Positions 31,716 through 40,131 of a stretch of 64,000 nucleotides of DNA are shown here, one piece after another. Source of the stretch: Bacillus sp. 7884-1 (GTDB taxonomy: Bacteria; Bacillota; Bacilli; Bacillales; Cytobacillaceae); assembly GCF_002272245.1 (NCBI RefSeq), contig NZ_NPDD01000054.1, positions 1-64,000 of the forward strand, read 5' to 3'. The position numbers and the translations under genes are program-made. The notes beneath the pieces are model-generated. The model ran no database searches. It saw only the letters and a program-made list of their open reading frames with translations, and was not told where the DNA came from. Numbering within the stretch: position 1 is the stretch's first letter; every line of letters begins with the position of its first letter.

Positions 31716-32876
31716 CTATTTCACAAGTGAAACGATTTTTTGTGCACCGTCAGCCATTGATTCTGCAGGAGTGATAGCTAAACCAGATTCAGCAAGAATT
31801 TTCTTACCTAAATCAACGTTTGTTCCCTCTAAACGTACAACAAGAGGTACACTTAGTTGAACCTGCTTAGCAGCTTCTACAACACCCTCAGCAATAACAT
31901 CACATTTCATAATTCCGCCAAAAATATTAACAAAAATACCTTTTACGTTTGGATCAGAAAGGATAATTTTGAATGCTTCTGTAACTTTCTCAGCTGTTGC
32001 ACCGCCCCCAACATCAAGGAAGTTCGCCGGGTCGCCGCCATAGTGCTTAACAATATCCATTGTTGCCATTGCAAGACCAGCGCCATTTACCATACAGCCG
32101 ATATTTCCATCTAATGAAATATAGCTTAAATCATATTTAGATGCTTCGATTTCCTTTGGATCTTCTTCTTCAAGATCACGGTATTCAAGTACATCTTTTT
32201 GACGATATAAAGCATTTGAGTCAAAGTTTAACTTTGCATCTAATGCCATTACTTTTCCATCTCCAGTTACAACCAATGGGTTGATTTCGGCAATTGAACA
32301 ATCCTTTTCAATATAGGCACTGTATAAGCCCATCATAAATTTAACAGCTTGATTAACAAGCTCTTTTGGAATGTTGATATTGAATGCAATTCGGCGAGCC
32401 TGATAAGGCATTAAGCCAACAACCGGATCAATTTCTTCTTTGAAGATTTTCTCCGGAGTTTTTTCTGCTACTTCTTCAATTTCCGTTCCGCCTTCTTCAG
32501 AAGCCATAAGCACAACTTTTGATGTAGCACGGTCTAAGACAAGGCCAATGTAATATTCTTTTTTAATATCGCAGCCTTCTTCAATTAATAGTCGCTTTAC
32601 TTCTTTGCCTTCAGGACCTGTTTGGTGTGTAACCAACGTTTTTCCAAGGATTTCGCTTGCATATGTACGCACTTCTTCAAGGTTTTTAGCAACCTTTACC
32701 CCGCCGGCTTTACCCCTGCCGCCAGCATGAATTTGCGCTTTTACTACACATACTTGTGTACCTAATTCCTTCGCGGCTTCCACTGCTTCTTCAACACTGA
32801 ATGCCACTTTGCCATTAGGAACACTTACCCCATATTTTCTGAGGATTTCTTTCCCCTGATACTCATGGATATTCAT
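31716..32876 (-). CDS. sucC: Succinyl-CoA synthetase beta subunit
   Basis: Nucleotide-binding subunit of succinyl-CoA synthetase. The 386-residue product has an ATP-grasp domain ([45 protein letters not shown]) and the C-terminal flavodoxin-like [15 protein letters not shown] and [10 protein letters not shown] region. The ATG at 32876 has AGGAGGA upstream; a longer frame is unsupported. A promoter and a cre-like site lie upstream. Confidence 0.97.
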   Translation of the reverse strand: MNIHEYQGKEILRKYGVSVPNGKVAFSVEEAVEAAKELGTQVCVVKAQIHAGGRGKAGGVKVAKNLEEVRTYASEILGKTLVTHQTGPEGKEVKRLLIEEGCDIKKEYYIGLVLDRATSKVVLMASEEGGTEIEEVAEKTPEKIFKEEIDPVVGLMPYQARRIAFNINIPKELVNQAVKFMMGLYSAYIEKDCSIAEINPLVVTGDGKVMALDAKLNFDSNALYRQKDVLEYRDLEEEDPKEIEASKYDLSYISLDGNIGCMVNGAGLAMATMDIVKHYGGDPANFLDVGGGATAEKVTEAFKIILSDPNVKGIFVNIFGGIMKCDVIAEGVVEAAKQVQLSVPLVVRLEGTNVDLGKKILAESGLAITPAESMADGAQKIVSLVK

Positions 32877-32921
32877 TTCCCATCCTCCTATCAAACTCTT
32901 CAAAAAATTGACTCCGTTTTC

Positions 32922-32950
32922 ATTTTATAGAATGACAGATACCTTGTCCA
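32922..32950 (-). promoter_or_regulatory. Sigma-A promoter candidate for sucCD
   Basis: Minus strand TGGACA (32945-32950) and TAAAAT (32922-32927) with a 17-base spacer, about 45 bases before the sucC start. Confidence 0.6.
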
Positions 32951-33008
32951 CCATTATGCGTAAAAAAATTATCATCCTCATAATATTGTGAATTCTCATA
33001 ACCTACAA

Positions 33009-33022
33009 TTAAAGCGCTTACA
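33009..33022 (-). promoter_or_regulatory. cre-like CcpA site upstream of sucCD
   Basis: TGTAAGCGCTTTAA fits the catabolite-responsive element consensus TGWNANCGNTNWCA at all but one fixed position. It lies about 60 bases upstream of the -35 element, so it would act from upstream or on an additional promoter. Catabolite control of TCA genes by CcpA is known in Bacillus; this site is inferred. Confidence 0.5.
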
Positions 33023-33065
33023 TATAAAACGAAACCAAATATAAACAACTAATTACTTTTTAACA

Positions 33066-33100
33066 ATAGCAAAACAAGCAATAGAAGCTTGTTTTGTTAT
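33066..33100 (-). terminator. Stem-loop at the end of rnhB
   Basis: A 10-bp stem CAAAACAAGC / GCTTGTTTTG (33070-33079 and 33087-33096) with a 7-base loop begins right at the rnhB stop. The following minus-strand bases (CTATTGTTAAAAAG) are not a real T tract, so termination may be weak. Confidence 0.5.
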
Positions 33101-33873
33101 TGTCCTATTAACATATCCTTAATTGGCGCAAAGCTCATCCGATGATAGGGAGTAAGGCCATGCTTTTGAATCGCTAAGATATGTTCTTTTGTCCCATACC
33201 CCATGTTACGCTCGAAGCCATATTCCGGAAATTCAGCTGATAATTTTATCATTAGAGAATCTCTTGCCACTTTTGCTACGATGGAAGCTGCCGCTATCGA
33301 TACGCTCTTTGCATCCCCTTTTATAATAGACTCCACTATATAAGGTGTTTCCAGCTTCATAGCATCGACCAGTAAAACTTCTGGATTAGAAGCTAGTGAA
33401 GCTATTGCAGCTTTCATTGCCTTCTTAGTAGCCTCGTAAATATTGATAGAATCAACTTCAGGTGCATCAATCATCGCGACATTAACAGCTACTGCTTCTC
33501 GTCTAATGATTTCATCATATTCATTCCGCTTTTTCTCTGAAAGCTTTTTGGAATCATCAATACCTGGTAAGTAAAAATCCTTGGGTAAAATAACTGCCGC
33601 AGCTACTACTGGACCTGCAAGAGGTCCCCTGCCAACTTCGTCGACACCGGCAATAGACTTATATCCCTGTGCACGCCATTTATTTTCAAAGACATTCATT
33701 TCAAGAAACTTTTCCTCAAGTTGTCTTTCCTGTTCCAATTTCCTATACCATTTATGTAGTAGATGTTGTACACCTTTACGCTCATCCTGTTTGAGTTTTT
33801 GCAATAAAGGGTCATTTTCAGCCTTTATGCCATTAAGTTGTTGTTCTATTTCTGCTATTGTCTGTACTTTCAT
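33097..33873 (-). CDS. rnhB: Ribonuclease HII
   Basis: Removes RNA from RNA-DNA hybrids and single ribonucleotides from DNA. The 258-residue product has an N-terminal helical extension typical of Bacillus RNase HII and the catalytic GVDEVGRGPLAGPVVAAAV (Asp, Glu), with LLVDAM and later SIAAASIVAKVARD. The ATG at 33873 is chosen because GGGTGA lies five bases upstream; a GTG three codons earlier is the alternative. In B. subtilis ylqG and ylqH follow, but here sucC does. Confidence 0.94.
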   Translation of the reverse strand: MKVQTIAEIEQQLNGIKAENDPLLQKLKQDERKGVQHLLHKWYRKLEQERQLEEKFLEMNVFENKWRAQGYKSIAGVDEVGRGPLAGPVVAAAVILPKDFYLPGIDDSKKLSEKKRNEYDEIIRREAVAVNVAMIDAPEVDSINIYEATKKAMKAAIASLASNPEVLLVDAMKLETPYIVESIIKGDAKSVSIAAASIVAKVARDSLMIKLSAEFPEYGFERNMGYGTKEHILAIQKHGLTPYHRMSFAPIKDMLIGQ

Positions 33874-33934
33874 TTTCTTCACCCGTTGTAATAATACCTT
33901 CTCCTGTATTTATTTACAATGACCAAAAATAAAC

Positions 33935-33959
33935 AAAAAAACTCACCACATGGAGAGTT
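33935..33959 (-). terminator. Intrinsic terminator after rbgA
   Basis: AACTC-T-CCA / TGG-T-GAGTT stem (33940-33959) with a T-T mismatch and 2-base loop, followed on the minus strand by a T run (TTTTTG). Confidence 0.7.
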
Positions 33960-33966
33960 CATTTGC

Positions 33967-34842
33967 TTATTTATTTTCAATTTTATCAGCAAAATCGCTA
34001 GGTCTTTCGAAAGTCAGCGGTCCAAATTTCTCAGATCTAATTTCTCTAATGACTAAATCTGATACTTTATCATAATCAACGACTCCACCAGTCCCGAGAC
34101 AGCCTCTAAGCTCACCAATTTGGTCAAACATCTCTACCACATTTTCAGGGACTGATTCAAGCTTATAGCGTTCCTTAAGTCTCTCTGGATAATGCTCTTC
34201 TAAAAACTTAATTGAATAAACAACGAGGTCCTGCAAATTCAGAAGAGTGTCTTTGATTGCTCCCGTTACAGCTAACTTCTTACCAACCTCTTGGTCTTCA
34301 AACTTTGGCCAGAGAATTCCCGGTGTATCTAATAACTCTAACTCTTTTCCAACTTTAATCCACTGTTGGGCTTTTGTTACACCTGGCATATTTCCTGTCT
34401 TTGCAATATTTTTCTTTGCTAGTCGATTAATTAAAGTTGATTTTCCTGCATTCGGGATTCCAACAATCATGGCACGAATGGCTCTAGGGTTCACAACACC
34501 CTTTGCTCTTAAACGATCAAACTTTTCCTTTAAGATTTCATGGGATGCCTTTACAATATCCTTCATACCTTCTCCAGCCTGAGAGTTAATGGCTATTGCT
34601 TTTATTCCTCTTGCTGCAAAATAGGCAATCCATTCTTTGGTAATTGCTTTATCTGCCAAATCGGCTTTATTTAAGAGGACCAGTCTTGGTTTATGCTGAA
34701 TAATTACATCAATCATTGGATTGCGAGACGAATATGGAATTCTTGCGTCCACCAATTCGTAAATAATATCTACTAGTTTTAATTTTTCCGTGACTTCTCT
34801 TCGAGCCTTTGCCATATGGCCTGGAAACCATTGGATTGTCAA
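33967..34842 (-). CDS. rbgA: Ribosome biogenesis GTPase RbgA (YlqF)
   Basis: Essential GTPase for late 50S assembly in B. subtilis. The 291-residue protein has a circularly permuted G domain: G4 LLNKADLAD comes before G1 [14 protein letters not shown] and G3 [12 protein letters not shown], followed by the C-terminal helical domain. The start is a TTG at 34842 ([16 protein letters not shown]), with AGGAGG 8 bases upstream, as in B. subtilis; a GTG three codons earlier overlaps the ribosome site. Confidence 0.95.
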   Translation of the reverse strand: MTIQWFPGHMAKARREVTEKLKLVDIIYELVDARIPYSSRNPMIDVIIQHKPRLVLLNKADLADKAITKEWIAYFAARGIKAIAINSQAGEGMKDIVKASHEILKEKFDRLRAKGVVNPRAIRAMIVGIPNAGKSTLINRLAKKNIAKTGNMPGVTKAQQWIKVGKELELLDTPGILWPKFEDQEVGKKLAVTGAIKDTLLNLQDLVVYSIKFLEEHYPERLKERYKLESVPENVVEMFDQIGELRGCLGTGGVVDYDKVSDLVIREIRSEKFGPLTFERPSDFADKIENK

Positions 34843-34860
34843 AGCAGCCACCTCCTAAAT

Positions 34861-35412
34861 CTATTTCACGATGTGTGCATCTTTTAATGGCCAGTAAACA
34901 ATACTTGTTTTACCGATTATTTTGTCCAATGAGATGGTTCCAATATGCCTGCTGTCTTTACTGAAACGACGGTTATCCCCCATAACGAACAATTCACCTT
35001 CTGGTACTGTTTCTACACCTGCAGGAGTTTCTTCAAGCGTAAAAGGATCTGTTAAAGGTCCTTCGACTTTTTTCTTATACTCATCCAAATATGGTTCTTC
35101 GAACGCTTTTCCATTAACATATAAAGTATCATTTTTATATTCGATACGGTCACCTGGAAGCCCAATGACTCTTTTTATATAATCCTTCTGTTCAGGCGCA
35201 TGAAAGACGATAATATCAAACCGTTTTGGCTCACCTATATTATAGCTTAGCTTGTTCACTATCATACGGTCTTGGTGCTGCAGTGTGGGCATCATCGATA
35301 GCCCGTCTACTACAATTGGTGCAAAAAGAAAGTAACGAATGACAGCTGCCAATACAACCGCAATTAAAAGCGCCTTCGTCCATTCCCAAAGTTCATTTTT
35401 CTTTTTAATCAT
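34861..35412 (-). CDS. lepB: Type I signal peptidase
   Basis: Membrane-anchored protease that cuts Sec and Tat signal peptides. The 183-residue, SipS-size protein has one N-terminal membrane segment (~13-31), catalytic Ser39 in GLSMMPTL and Lys80 in DYIKRVIGLPGD, and the C-terminal box FVMGDNRRFSKDSRHIG. The ATG at 35412 follows GTGGGGAAC; the upstream in-frame extension has no support. It lies between rplS and rbgA, a position used for a sip gene in several Bacillaceae but not in B. subtilis. Confidence 0.93.
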   Translation of the reverse strand: MIKKKNELWEWTKALLIAVVLAAVIRYFLFAPIVVDGLSMMPTLQHQDRMIVNKLSYNIGEPKRFDIIVFHAPEQKDYIKRVIGLPGDRIEYKNDTLYVNGKAFEEPYLDEYKKKVEGPLTDPFTLEETPAGVETVPEGELFVMGDNRRFSKDSRHIGTISLDKIIGKTSIVYWPLKDAHIVK

Positions 35413-35459
35413 CTTTTGTTCCCCACCAATCACATAAAAATGTTTGATAAGATAAGTAC

Positions 35460-35488
35460 GAAAAAAGAGCTTGCAAAGCAAGCTCTTT
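35460..35488 (-). terminator. Intrinsic terminator after rplS
   Basis: A perfect 11-bp stem (35464-35474 with 35478-35488), 3-base loop, then a T run on the minus strand. It separates rplS from lepB. Confidence 0.9.
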
Positions 35489-35493
35489 CTTTA

Positions 35494-35838
35494 TTATCGA
35501 ATTTCTTTAATACGAGCTTTTTTACCACGTAGCTTACGTAAGTAGTATAGCTTAGCACGGCGAACTTTACCGCGGCGCAATACTTCAAGCTTCGCAATTT
35601 TAGGTGTGTGTACAGGGAAAGTACGCTCAACGCCTACTCCGTAAGATACCTTACGAACTGTGAAAGTTTCGCTAATGCCACCACCACGACGCTTAATCAC
35701 TACACCTTCGAATAACTGAATACGCTCACGAGTACCCTCGACAACCTTAACGTGTACACGTACGGTATCACCAGGACGAAACGCAGGTAAATCAGAACGA
35801 AGTTGTTCTTTTGTGATTTCTTCAATCAAATGTTGCAT
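35494..35838 (-). CDS. rplS: 50S ribosomal protein L19
   Basis: Large-subunit protein at the 30S-50S interface. The 114-residue product has [48 protein letters not shown] and [15 protein letters not shown]. The ATG at 35838 has AAGGAGATG upstream; an upstream in-frame extension lies in the leader. A promoter immediately after trmD and a long leader give it separate control. Confidence 0.97.
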   Translation of the reverse strand: MQHLIEEITKEQLRSDLPAFRPGDTVRVHVKVVEGTRERIQLFEGVVIKRRGGGISETFTVRKVSYGVGVERTFPVHTPKIAKLEVLRRGKVRRAKLYYLRKLRGKKARIKEIR

Positions 35839-35947
35839 CGTTTTCATCTCCTTCCAACAGACGCTCATGCACATCTACTATCCTTTTCCATTGCAGCGGA
35901 ACATCTTTATAAGACCATACTGAATACGTTACTCAGCTCAAGTCACA
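35839..35947 (-). promoter_or_regulatory. rplS leader (candidate L19 leader RNA)
   Basis: About 110 bases of leader between the predicted start and rplS. It contains hairpins CTGA/TCAG around GTAACGTAT and TTCC/GGAA around GCTGCAAT. A conserved L19 leader element is known upstream of rplS in B. subtilis and relatives. This assignment is by position and foldability, not by covariance search. Confidence 0.5.
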
Positions 35948-35953
35948 AGAAGT

Positions 35954-35982
35954 ATCTTAACATAAAAGACAACTTCATGCAA
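35954..35982 (-). promoter_or_regulatory. Extended -10 sigma-A promoter for rplS
   Basis: Minus strand TTGCAT (35977-35982) and TAAGAT (35954-35959) are 17 bases apart, with TGT before the -10. It starts four bases after the trmD stop. Confidence 0.6.
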
Positions 35983-35985
35983 TAT

Positions 35986-36729
35986 CTACTCGTATTCTTT
36001 TTTTATTTCATTCAGCCATTTTTCCTGATCCTTATTTAATTCCATTTTTTCTAATAAGTCAGGCCTCCTAAGGAATGTTCGTCGTAAAGCTTCTTTGTTT
36101 CGCCATTCTTCGATTAATCGATGATTTCCTTGGAGGAGGACCTCCGGAACCTTCATTCCACGAAAGTCAGATGGCCTTGTATAGTGTGGATGCTCCAAAA
36201 GACCCGTGCTGAAAGAATCTTTCATATGTGACTCTTCATTTCCTAAGACTTCTGGTAAAAGACGAACAACACTATCAATCACAACCATTGCTCCAAGCTC
36301 TCCGCCAGTTAACACATAATCACCGATTGAGATTTCATCACTTACCACATGTTCACGGATTCTTTCATCATAACCCTCATAATGGCCGCATACGAAAATA
36401 AGATGTTTCTCTTTTGCTAATTCTTCTGCTATTTTCTGGTCATACCGTTTTCCTTGAGGACAAAGTAGAATCACTCTTGTTGTGTTACTTTCCGCTTGTT
36501 CCTTTAATGCTGCAACTGCATCAAAGAGAGGCTGCGGCTTTAAGACCATACCTGCTCCGCCGCCATAGGGATAATCGTCTACGGTTTGATGTTTATTATC
36601 AGCATACTCACGGAAATTGACAACATTATAGCGAACGGCAGCTTTTTCAGCAGCCTTATGTAAAATGGAATGCCCGAATACACCAGAAAACATCTCAGGA
36701 AATAACGTCAGCACATCTATTTTCATCAT
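35986..36729 (-). CDS. trmD: tRNA (guanine(37)-N1)-methyltransferase
   Basis: Methylates G37 of tRNAs to prevent frameshifting; knotted SPOUT fold. The 247-residue product has [56 protein letters not shown] and the C-terminal [13 protein letters not shown] region. It overlaps the rimM stop as ATGATG (start 36729 or 36726). Confidence 0.97.
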   Translation of the reverse strand: MMKIDVLTLFPEMFSGVFGHSILHKAAEKAAVRYNVVNFREYADNKHQTVDDYPYGGGAGMVLKPQPLFDAVAALKEQAESNTTRVILLCPQGKRYDQKIAEELAKEKHLIFVCGHYEGYDERIREHVVSDEISIGDYVLTGGELGAMVVIDSVVRLLPEVLGNEESHMKDSFSTGLLEHPHYTRPSDFRGMKVPEVLLQGNHRLIEEWRNKEALRRTFLRRPDLLEKMELNKDQEKWLNEIKKEYE

Positions 36730-37244
36730 GAAAGTAGACCTTCCATTGGTTCAATTAAGATAACCTTTTCTTTCACATCTACTTTTTTCACAACATCCTC
36801 GATATAAGGAATCAATATTTCCTTGCCTGTAGGTGATTTAATTACCCATACGTCGTTAGCGCCGGGGGATAATATCTCAATAACCTTACCTATTTCCTCA
36901 CCACTAGTTGTCGCCACTAGACATCCAATAATTTCATGGTAATAATATTCATCATCTTCAAGATTTCCAAGTTGGGATTCTGGCACCTTAATGATTCCGT
37001 CCCTAAATTTTTCAACCTCGTTGATATTTTCAAAACCTTCAAAGGTTAGTAAATTAAAATTTTTATGACTTCTATGGGTTTTTACCGTTAATTCAATAGG
37101 CTTATTGGATCCAGGCATAAACAAATACAATATATTTCCCACCTTGTAGCGCTGCTCTGGGAAATCGGTTTTAGAAATTACCCTTACTTCACCTCTAATT
37201 CCGTGTGTATTGACGATTTTACCAACATTAAACCATTTTTCCAT
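36726..37244 (-). CDS. rimM: Ribosome maturation factor RimM
   Basis: 30S assembly factor that binds S19. The 172-residue product has an N-terminal RimM domain ([34 protein letters not shown]) and a PRC-barrel domain ([35 protein letters not shown]). The ATG at 37244 fits AGAGGTG 9-10 bases upstream and the B. subtilis N-terminus; an in-frame GTG four codons earlier falls inside that site. It couples to trmD by overlap. Confidence 0.95.
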   Translation of the reverse strand: MEKWFNVGKIVNTHGIRGEVRVISKTDFPEQRYKVGNILYLFMPGSNKPIELTVKTHRSHKNFNLLTFEGFENINEVEKFRDGIIKVPESQLGNLEDDEYYYHEIIGCLVATTSGEEIGKVIEILSPGANDVWVIKSPTGKEILIPYIEDVVKKVDVKEKVILIEPMEGLLS

Positions 37245-37258
37245 CTTGTTCGTCACCT

Positions 37259-37645
37259 CTATCTTATTTCCTCGATAATGCCGTCTTTTATGATAATTGT
37301 TGTTTGCTCCATTACTTCATCCCAATTGTCTCCAACCTTTACATCAACAAGGGCTTGTACTTCTTTTTGCTTCAATTCACTTCCTAATGGTAGCATATGT
37401 AATTGTTCAATTTGAAACTCATAAAGCTTTTCTTTATCATGGCGTTTTTGCAGTTCTTTTTCAAAGTGACTTTTAAGTGCGCTTGATTGATACTTTTTGG
37501 TTTTTTCTAACTTTTTTAACTCAAATTGAAGCTGCTCATATTCTTTTTGCATCTGCAGCTTGCCAGCAAAGTATTTATCAAGCAGCTTTTGTTTGCTGTG
37601 TTCCGTTAATATTTGCTTCACCACAACAGTACGAATAAGTTGCAT
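37259..37645 (-). CDS. ylqD: YlqD family protein, function unknown
   Basis: 128-residue protein with a short N-terminal strand segment ([16 protein letters not shown]), a long charged helix from ~25-80 likely to form a coiled coil ([25 protein letters not shown]), and a C-terminal beta-rich segment ending [14 protein letters not shown]. It is recognised as YlqD from sequence style and from its place between khpA and rimM in Bacilli. No catalytic motif is seen. GAGGAGG precedes the ATG, and a terminator isolates it from khpA. Confidence 0.85.
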   Translation of the reverse strand: MQLIRTVVVKQILTEHSKQKLLDKYFAGKLQMQKEYEQLQFELKKLEKTKKYQSSALKSHFEKELQKRHDKEKLYEFQIEQLHMLPLGSELKQKEVQALVDVKVGDNWDEVMEQTTIIIKDGIIEEIR

Positions 37646-37684
37646 ATAATTAACTCCTCCTCAAGCTCCTACTTTCATGATAGC

Positions 37685-37714
37685 AAAAAAGGGAGGATTT
37701 GAAATCCTCCCTTT
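37685..37714 (-). terminator. Terminator between khpA and ylqD
   Basis: A 12-bp stem (37688-37699 with 37703-37714) and 3-base loop, then a short T run on the minus strand. It splits the ffh-rpsP-khpA group from ylqD-rimM-trmD. Confidence 0.88.
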
Positions 37715-37731
37715 CATCTAGATGCAAAAAG

Positions 37732-37962
37732 CTATTCACCAATTTCTAGAAAAATTTTCTTTTGTTGTGATGATCCTGCTGCATAAACAACAGTCCTAAT
37801 GGCCTTTGCAACACGCCCTTGCTTTCCAATCACCTTTCCCATATCTGTCTTATTAACAGTAAGATGAAAAGTGATTCGTTGATCTTCTTCGTTGACAATA
37901 ACCTGAACATCTTCTGGAAAATCAACAAGGGGCTTAACAATACTTTCTATTAATTGCTTCAT
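37732..37962 (-). CDS. khpA: KH-domain RNA-binding protein KhpA
   Basis: 76-residue single KH-domain protein (MGKVIGKQGRVAKAIR carries the GxxG loop), partner of KhpB/Jag in other Firmicutes, where the pair binds many RNAs and affects cell shape or division. That role is by homology. It begins five bases after the rpsP stop without a strong ribosome site, so translation is probably coupled to S16. Confidence 0.92.
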   Translation of the reverse strand: MKQLIESIVKPLVDFPEDVQVIVNEEDQRITFHLTVNKTDMGKVIGKQGRVAKAIRTVVYAAGSSQQKKIFLEIGE

Positions 37963-37967
37963 AGAAA

Positions 37968-38240
37968 TTACTTGCTATGCTTAGCATTATGGAATTTTTC
38001 CATGATGCCTTGGTTTGAGAAAAGGTTACGAACTGTATCAGATGGTTTTGCACCGTCTTGTAACCATTTAAGAGCCAAATCTTCGTTGATTTGGATTGCT
38101 GCCGGTTGAACAACTGGATTGTAAGTTCCAATAACTTCAATGTAACGTCCGTCACGAGGAGAACGAGAATCTGCTGCTACGATACGATAAAAAGGAGTCT
38201 TTTTAGCTCCCATACGCTTTAAACGAATTTTTACTGCCAT
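37968..38240 (-). CDS. rpsP: 30S ribosomal protein S16
   Basis: Early-assembling small-subunit protein. The 90-residue product has [36 protein letters not shown]-type [14 protein letters not shown], and [12 protein letters not shown]. The ATG at 38240 has GGAGGTG upstream and gives the B. subtilis length. It has a candidate promoter of its own after ffh. Confidence 0.97.
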   Translation of the reverse strand: MAVKIRLKRMGAKKTPFYRIVAADSRSPRDGRYIEVIGTYNPVVQPAAIQINEDLALKWLQDGAKPSDTVRNLFSNQGIMEKFHNAKHSK

Positions 38241-38279
38241 TTTAAATAAGCACCTCCGAATAGTTTCACACAAGATAGT

Positions 38280-38308
38280 ATATTATCAATTATTAATTCA
38301 TTTGTAAA
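38280..38308 (-). promoter_or_regulatory. Candidate promoter for rpsP-khpA
   Basis: Minus strand TTTACA (38303-38308) and TAATAT (38280-38285), spacer 17, TGA before the -10. The -35 lies in the 3' arm of a 7-bp inverted repeat (TGTAAAG/CTTTACA) that has no T tract. Confidence 0.5.
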
Positions 38309-38348
38309 GTGTTTTTTCTTTACAGTAGTATTGCCAATTTTTTCAACT

Positions 38349-39701
38349 TTAAAACGGTTTAAAAGGAAATTTAAATCCGCCTTTTTTCTTGCCTTTTTGC
38401 TGCATTCCAGTCATTTGCTTCATCATCTTCTTCATGTCCTCAAACTGTTTTAATAAGCGGTTTACCTCAGGAACAGTCCTGCCGCTCCCTTTGGCAATCC
38501 TCTTTTTACGGTTTGAATTCAAGATCTCAGGATGTTCTTTTTCTGCTTTTGTCATGGACCTAATGATTGCTTCCACATGTGCAATTTGTTTTTCTTCGAT
38601 TTGAACATTGTTCAAACCTTTAATTTTATTTGCACCAGGCATCATTTTTAATAATTCATCAAGCGGTCCTAAATTACGGACTTGTCCAAGCTGTTCCAAA
38701 AAGTCATCAAGCGTAAAAGTCGCTGTCCGCATCTTTTGTTCAAGCTCTTTCGCTTTTTCCTCATCAACATTCGCCTGCGCTTTTTCAATAAGCGTTAAGA
38801 CGTCACCCATTCCGAGGATCCTTGAGGCCATCCGCTCGGGATGAAAGGGTTCGATTGCGTCCATTTTTTCACCTAAACCGACAAACTTAATCGGTGTTTG
38901 GGTAACAGCACGAATCGAAAGCGCAGCTCCTCCACGTGTGTCACCGTCAAGTTTCGTTAAGACTACACCAGTCAAACCAAGCTGTTCATTAAAGCTTTGG
39001 GCTACATTAACGGCATCTTGACCGGTCATCGCATCAACAACAAGGAAAATTTCGTCTGGCTTTGTAAGTTCTTTAATATCCTTCAGTTCACCCATTAATG
39101 CTTCATCGACATGCAAACGCCCAGCAGTATCAATAAGGACGTAGTCATTATGATCTTCTTTTGCTTTCGCAATGGCTTGCTTTGCAATTTCGACCGGGCT
39201 TACTTGATCGCCAAGAGAAAATACAGGCATATCCAATTGTTTTCCCAATGTTTGAAGTTGCTTTATGGCAGCAGGACGGTAAATATCAGCGGCTGCTAAG
39301 AGAGGCTTGCGGTTGTACTTTTTACGAAGCAGGTTAGCAAGCTTTCCTGTTGTCGTGGTTTTACCCGCACCCTGAAGCCCTACCATCATAATGACAGTTG
39401 GCGGACGATTAGAGGCAGCAATTTTGCTTTGTTCACCACCCATTAACTCCGTTAATTCTTCATTAACGATTTTAATGATCTGCTGGCCTGGTGTTAAGCT
39501 TTTTAGTACTTCTTGTCCTACTGCACGTTCGCTGACTTTTTTTACAAAATCCTTTACGACCTTAAAATTAACGTCGGCCTCGAGTAATGCAAGGCGGACT
39601 TCACGCATCATTTCTTTTACATCCGCTTCAGTAACCTTACCTTTTCCACGGATTTTTTGAATCGTATTCTGCAGTCGGTCGGCTAATCCTTCAAACGCCA
39701 T
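38349..39701 (-). CDS. ffh: Signal recognition particle protein Ffh
   Basis: SRP54 GTPase that targets nascent membrane proteins with 4.5S/scRNA and FtsY. The 450-residue protein has an N domain, G domain (GLQGAGKTTTTGKLA at ~107-121, DTAGRLHVDE, TKLDGDTRGGAA) and a Met-rich C-terminal M domain (DDFLEQLGQVRNLG, MKKMMKQMTGMQQ). AGGAGG lies 8 bases before the ATG; an overlapping ATG two codons earlier in another frame opens only a 4-codon frame. It follows ylxM by 12 bases. Confidence 0.97.
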   Translation of the reverse strand: MAFEGLADRLQNTIQKIRGKGKVTEADVKEMMREVRLALLEADVNFKVVKDFVKKVSERAVGQEVLKSLTPGQQIIKIVNEELTELMGGEQSKIAASNRPPTVIMMVGLQGAGKTTTTGKLANLLRKKYNRKPLLAAADIYRPAAIKQLQTLGKQLDMPVFSLGDQVSPVEIAKQAIAKAKEDHNDYVLIDTAGRLHVDEALMGELKDIKELTKPDEIFLVVDAMTGQDAVNVAQSFNEQLGLTGVVLTKLDGDTRGGAALSIRAVTQTPIKFVGLGEKMDAIEPFHPERMASRILGMGDVLTLIEKAQANVDEEKAKELEQKMRTATFTLDDFLEQLGQVRNLGPLDELLKMMPGANKIKGLNNVQIEEKQIAHVEAIIRSMTKAEKEHPEILNSNRKKRIAKGSGRTVPEVNRLLKQFEDMKKMMKQMTGMQQKGKKKGGFKFPFKPF

Positions 39702-39713
39702 TCATGCCGCCTC

Positions 39714-40046
39714 CTAATCTAATTTTTCAAGCTCGGCAACCATTTCCATCATTGCCTGCTTTGAAGGGTGTTCTTCGTTAAGCACTTCTTTTACATGCCT
39801 TAATAACTTGCTGCGCTCTTGAAATTTTTGAAATAGTAATAGCTTTTCTTCATACTCCTCAAGCATAGCTTCCGTACGTTTGATGTTATCATAGACGGCC
39901 TGACGGCTTACATCGTACTCTTCAGCGATTTCTCCAAGTGAGTAATCATCTAAATAATAGAGAGACATATAGCTTTGCTGCTTTGGTGTTAACAACGAAT
40001 AATAGAAATCGTAGAGATAATTCATTCGCGTTGTTTTTTCAAGCAT
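39714..40046 (-). CDS. ylxM: Putative helix-turn-helix protein YlxM (SRP-associated)
   Basis: 110-residue UPF0122 protein with a sigma-factor-like helix-turn-helix ([23 protein letters not shown] shortened: [17 protein letters not shown], ~36-52) and a helical C-terminus. It always sits directly before ffh in Bacilli and is thought to act with the SRP pathway; in streptococci YlxM was reported to modulate SRP GTPase activity. AAGGGAGG precedes the ATG. Confidence 0.93.
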   Translation of the reverse strand: MLEKTTRMNYLYDFYYSLLTPKQQSYMSLYYLDDYSLGEIAEEYDVSRQAVYDNIKRTEAMLEEYEEKLLLFQKFQERSKLLRHVKEVLNEEHPSKQAMMEMVAELEKLD

Positions 40047-40087
40047 GCGTATACCTCCCTTGTTAAGTGAAAAGCCTTTACAAATGT

Positions 40088-40116
40088 AGTTTACACAGAC
40101 ATATACAGTCTGTCAA
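40088..40116 (-). promoter_or_regulatory. Sigma-A promoter for ylxM-ffh with a dyad in the spacer
   Basis: Perfect TTGACA (40111-40116), spacer 17, TAAACT -10 (40088-40093). The spacer is filled by a dyad, ACAGAC and GTCTGT arms (40095-40100 and 40108-40113) around 7 bases, as expected for an operator. Confidence 0.6.
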
Positions 40117-40131
40117 GAAAATATCTTTACA

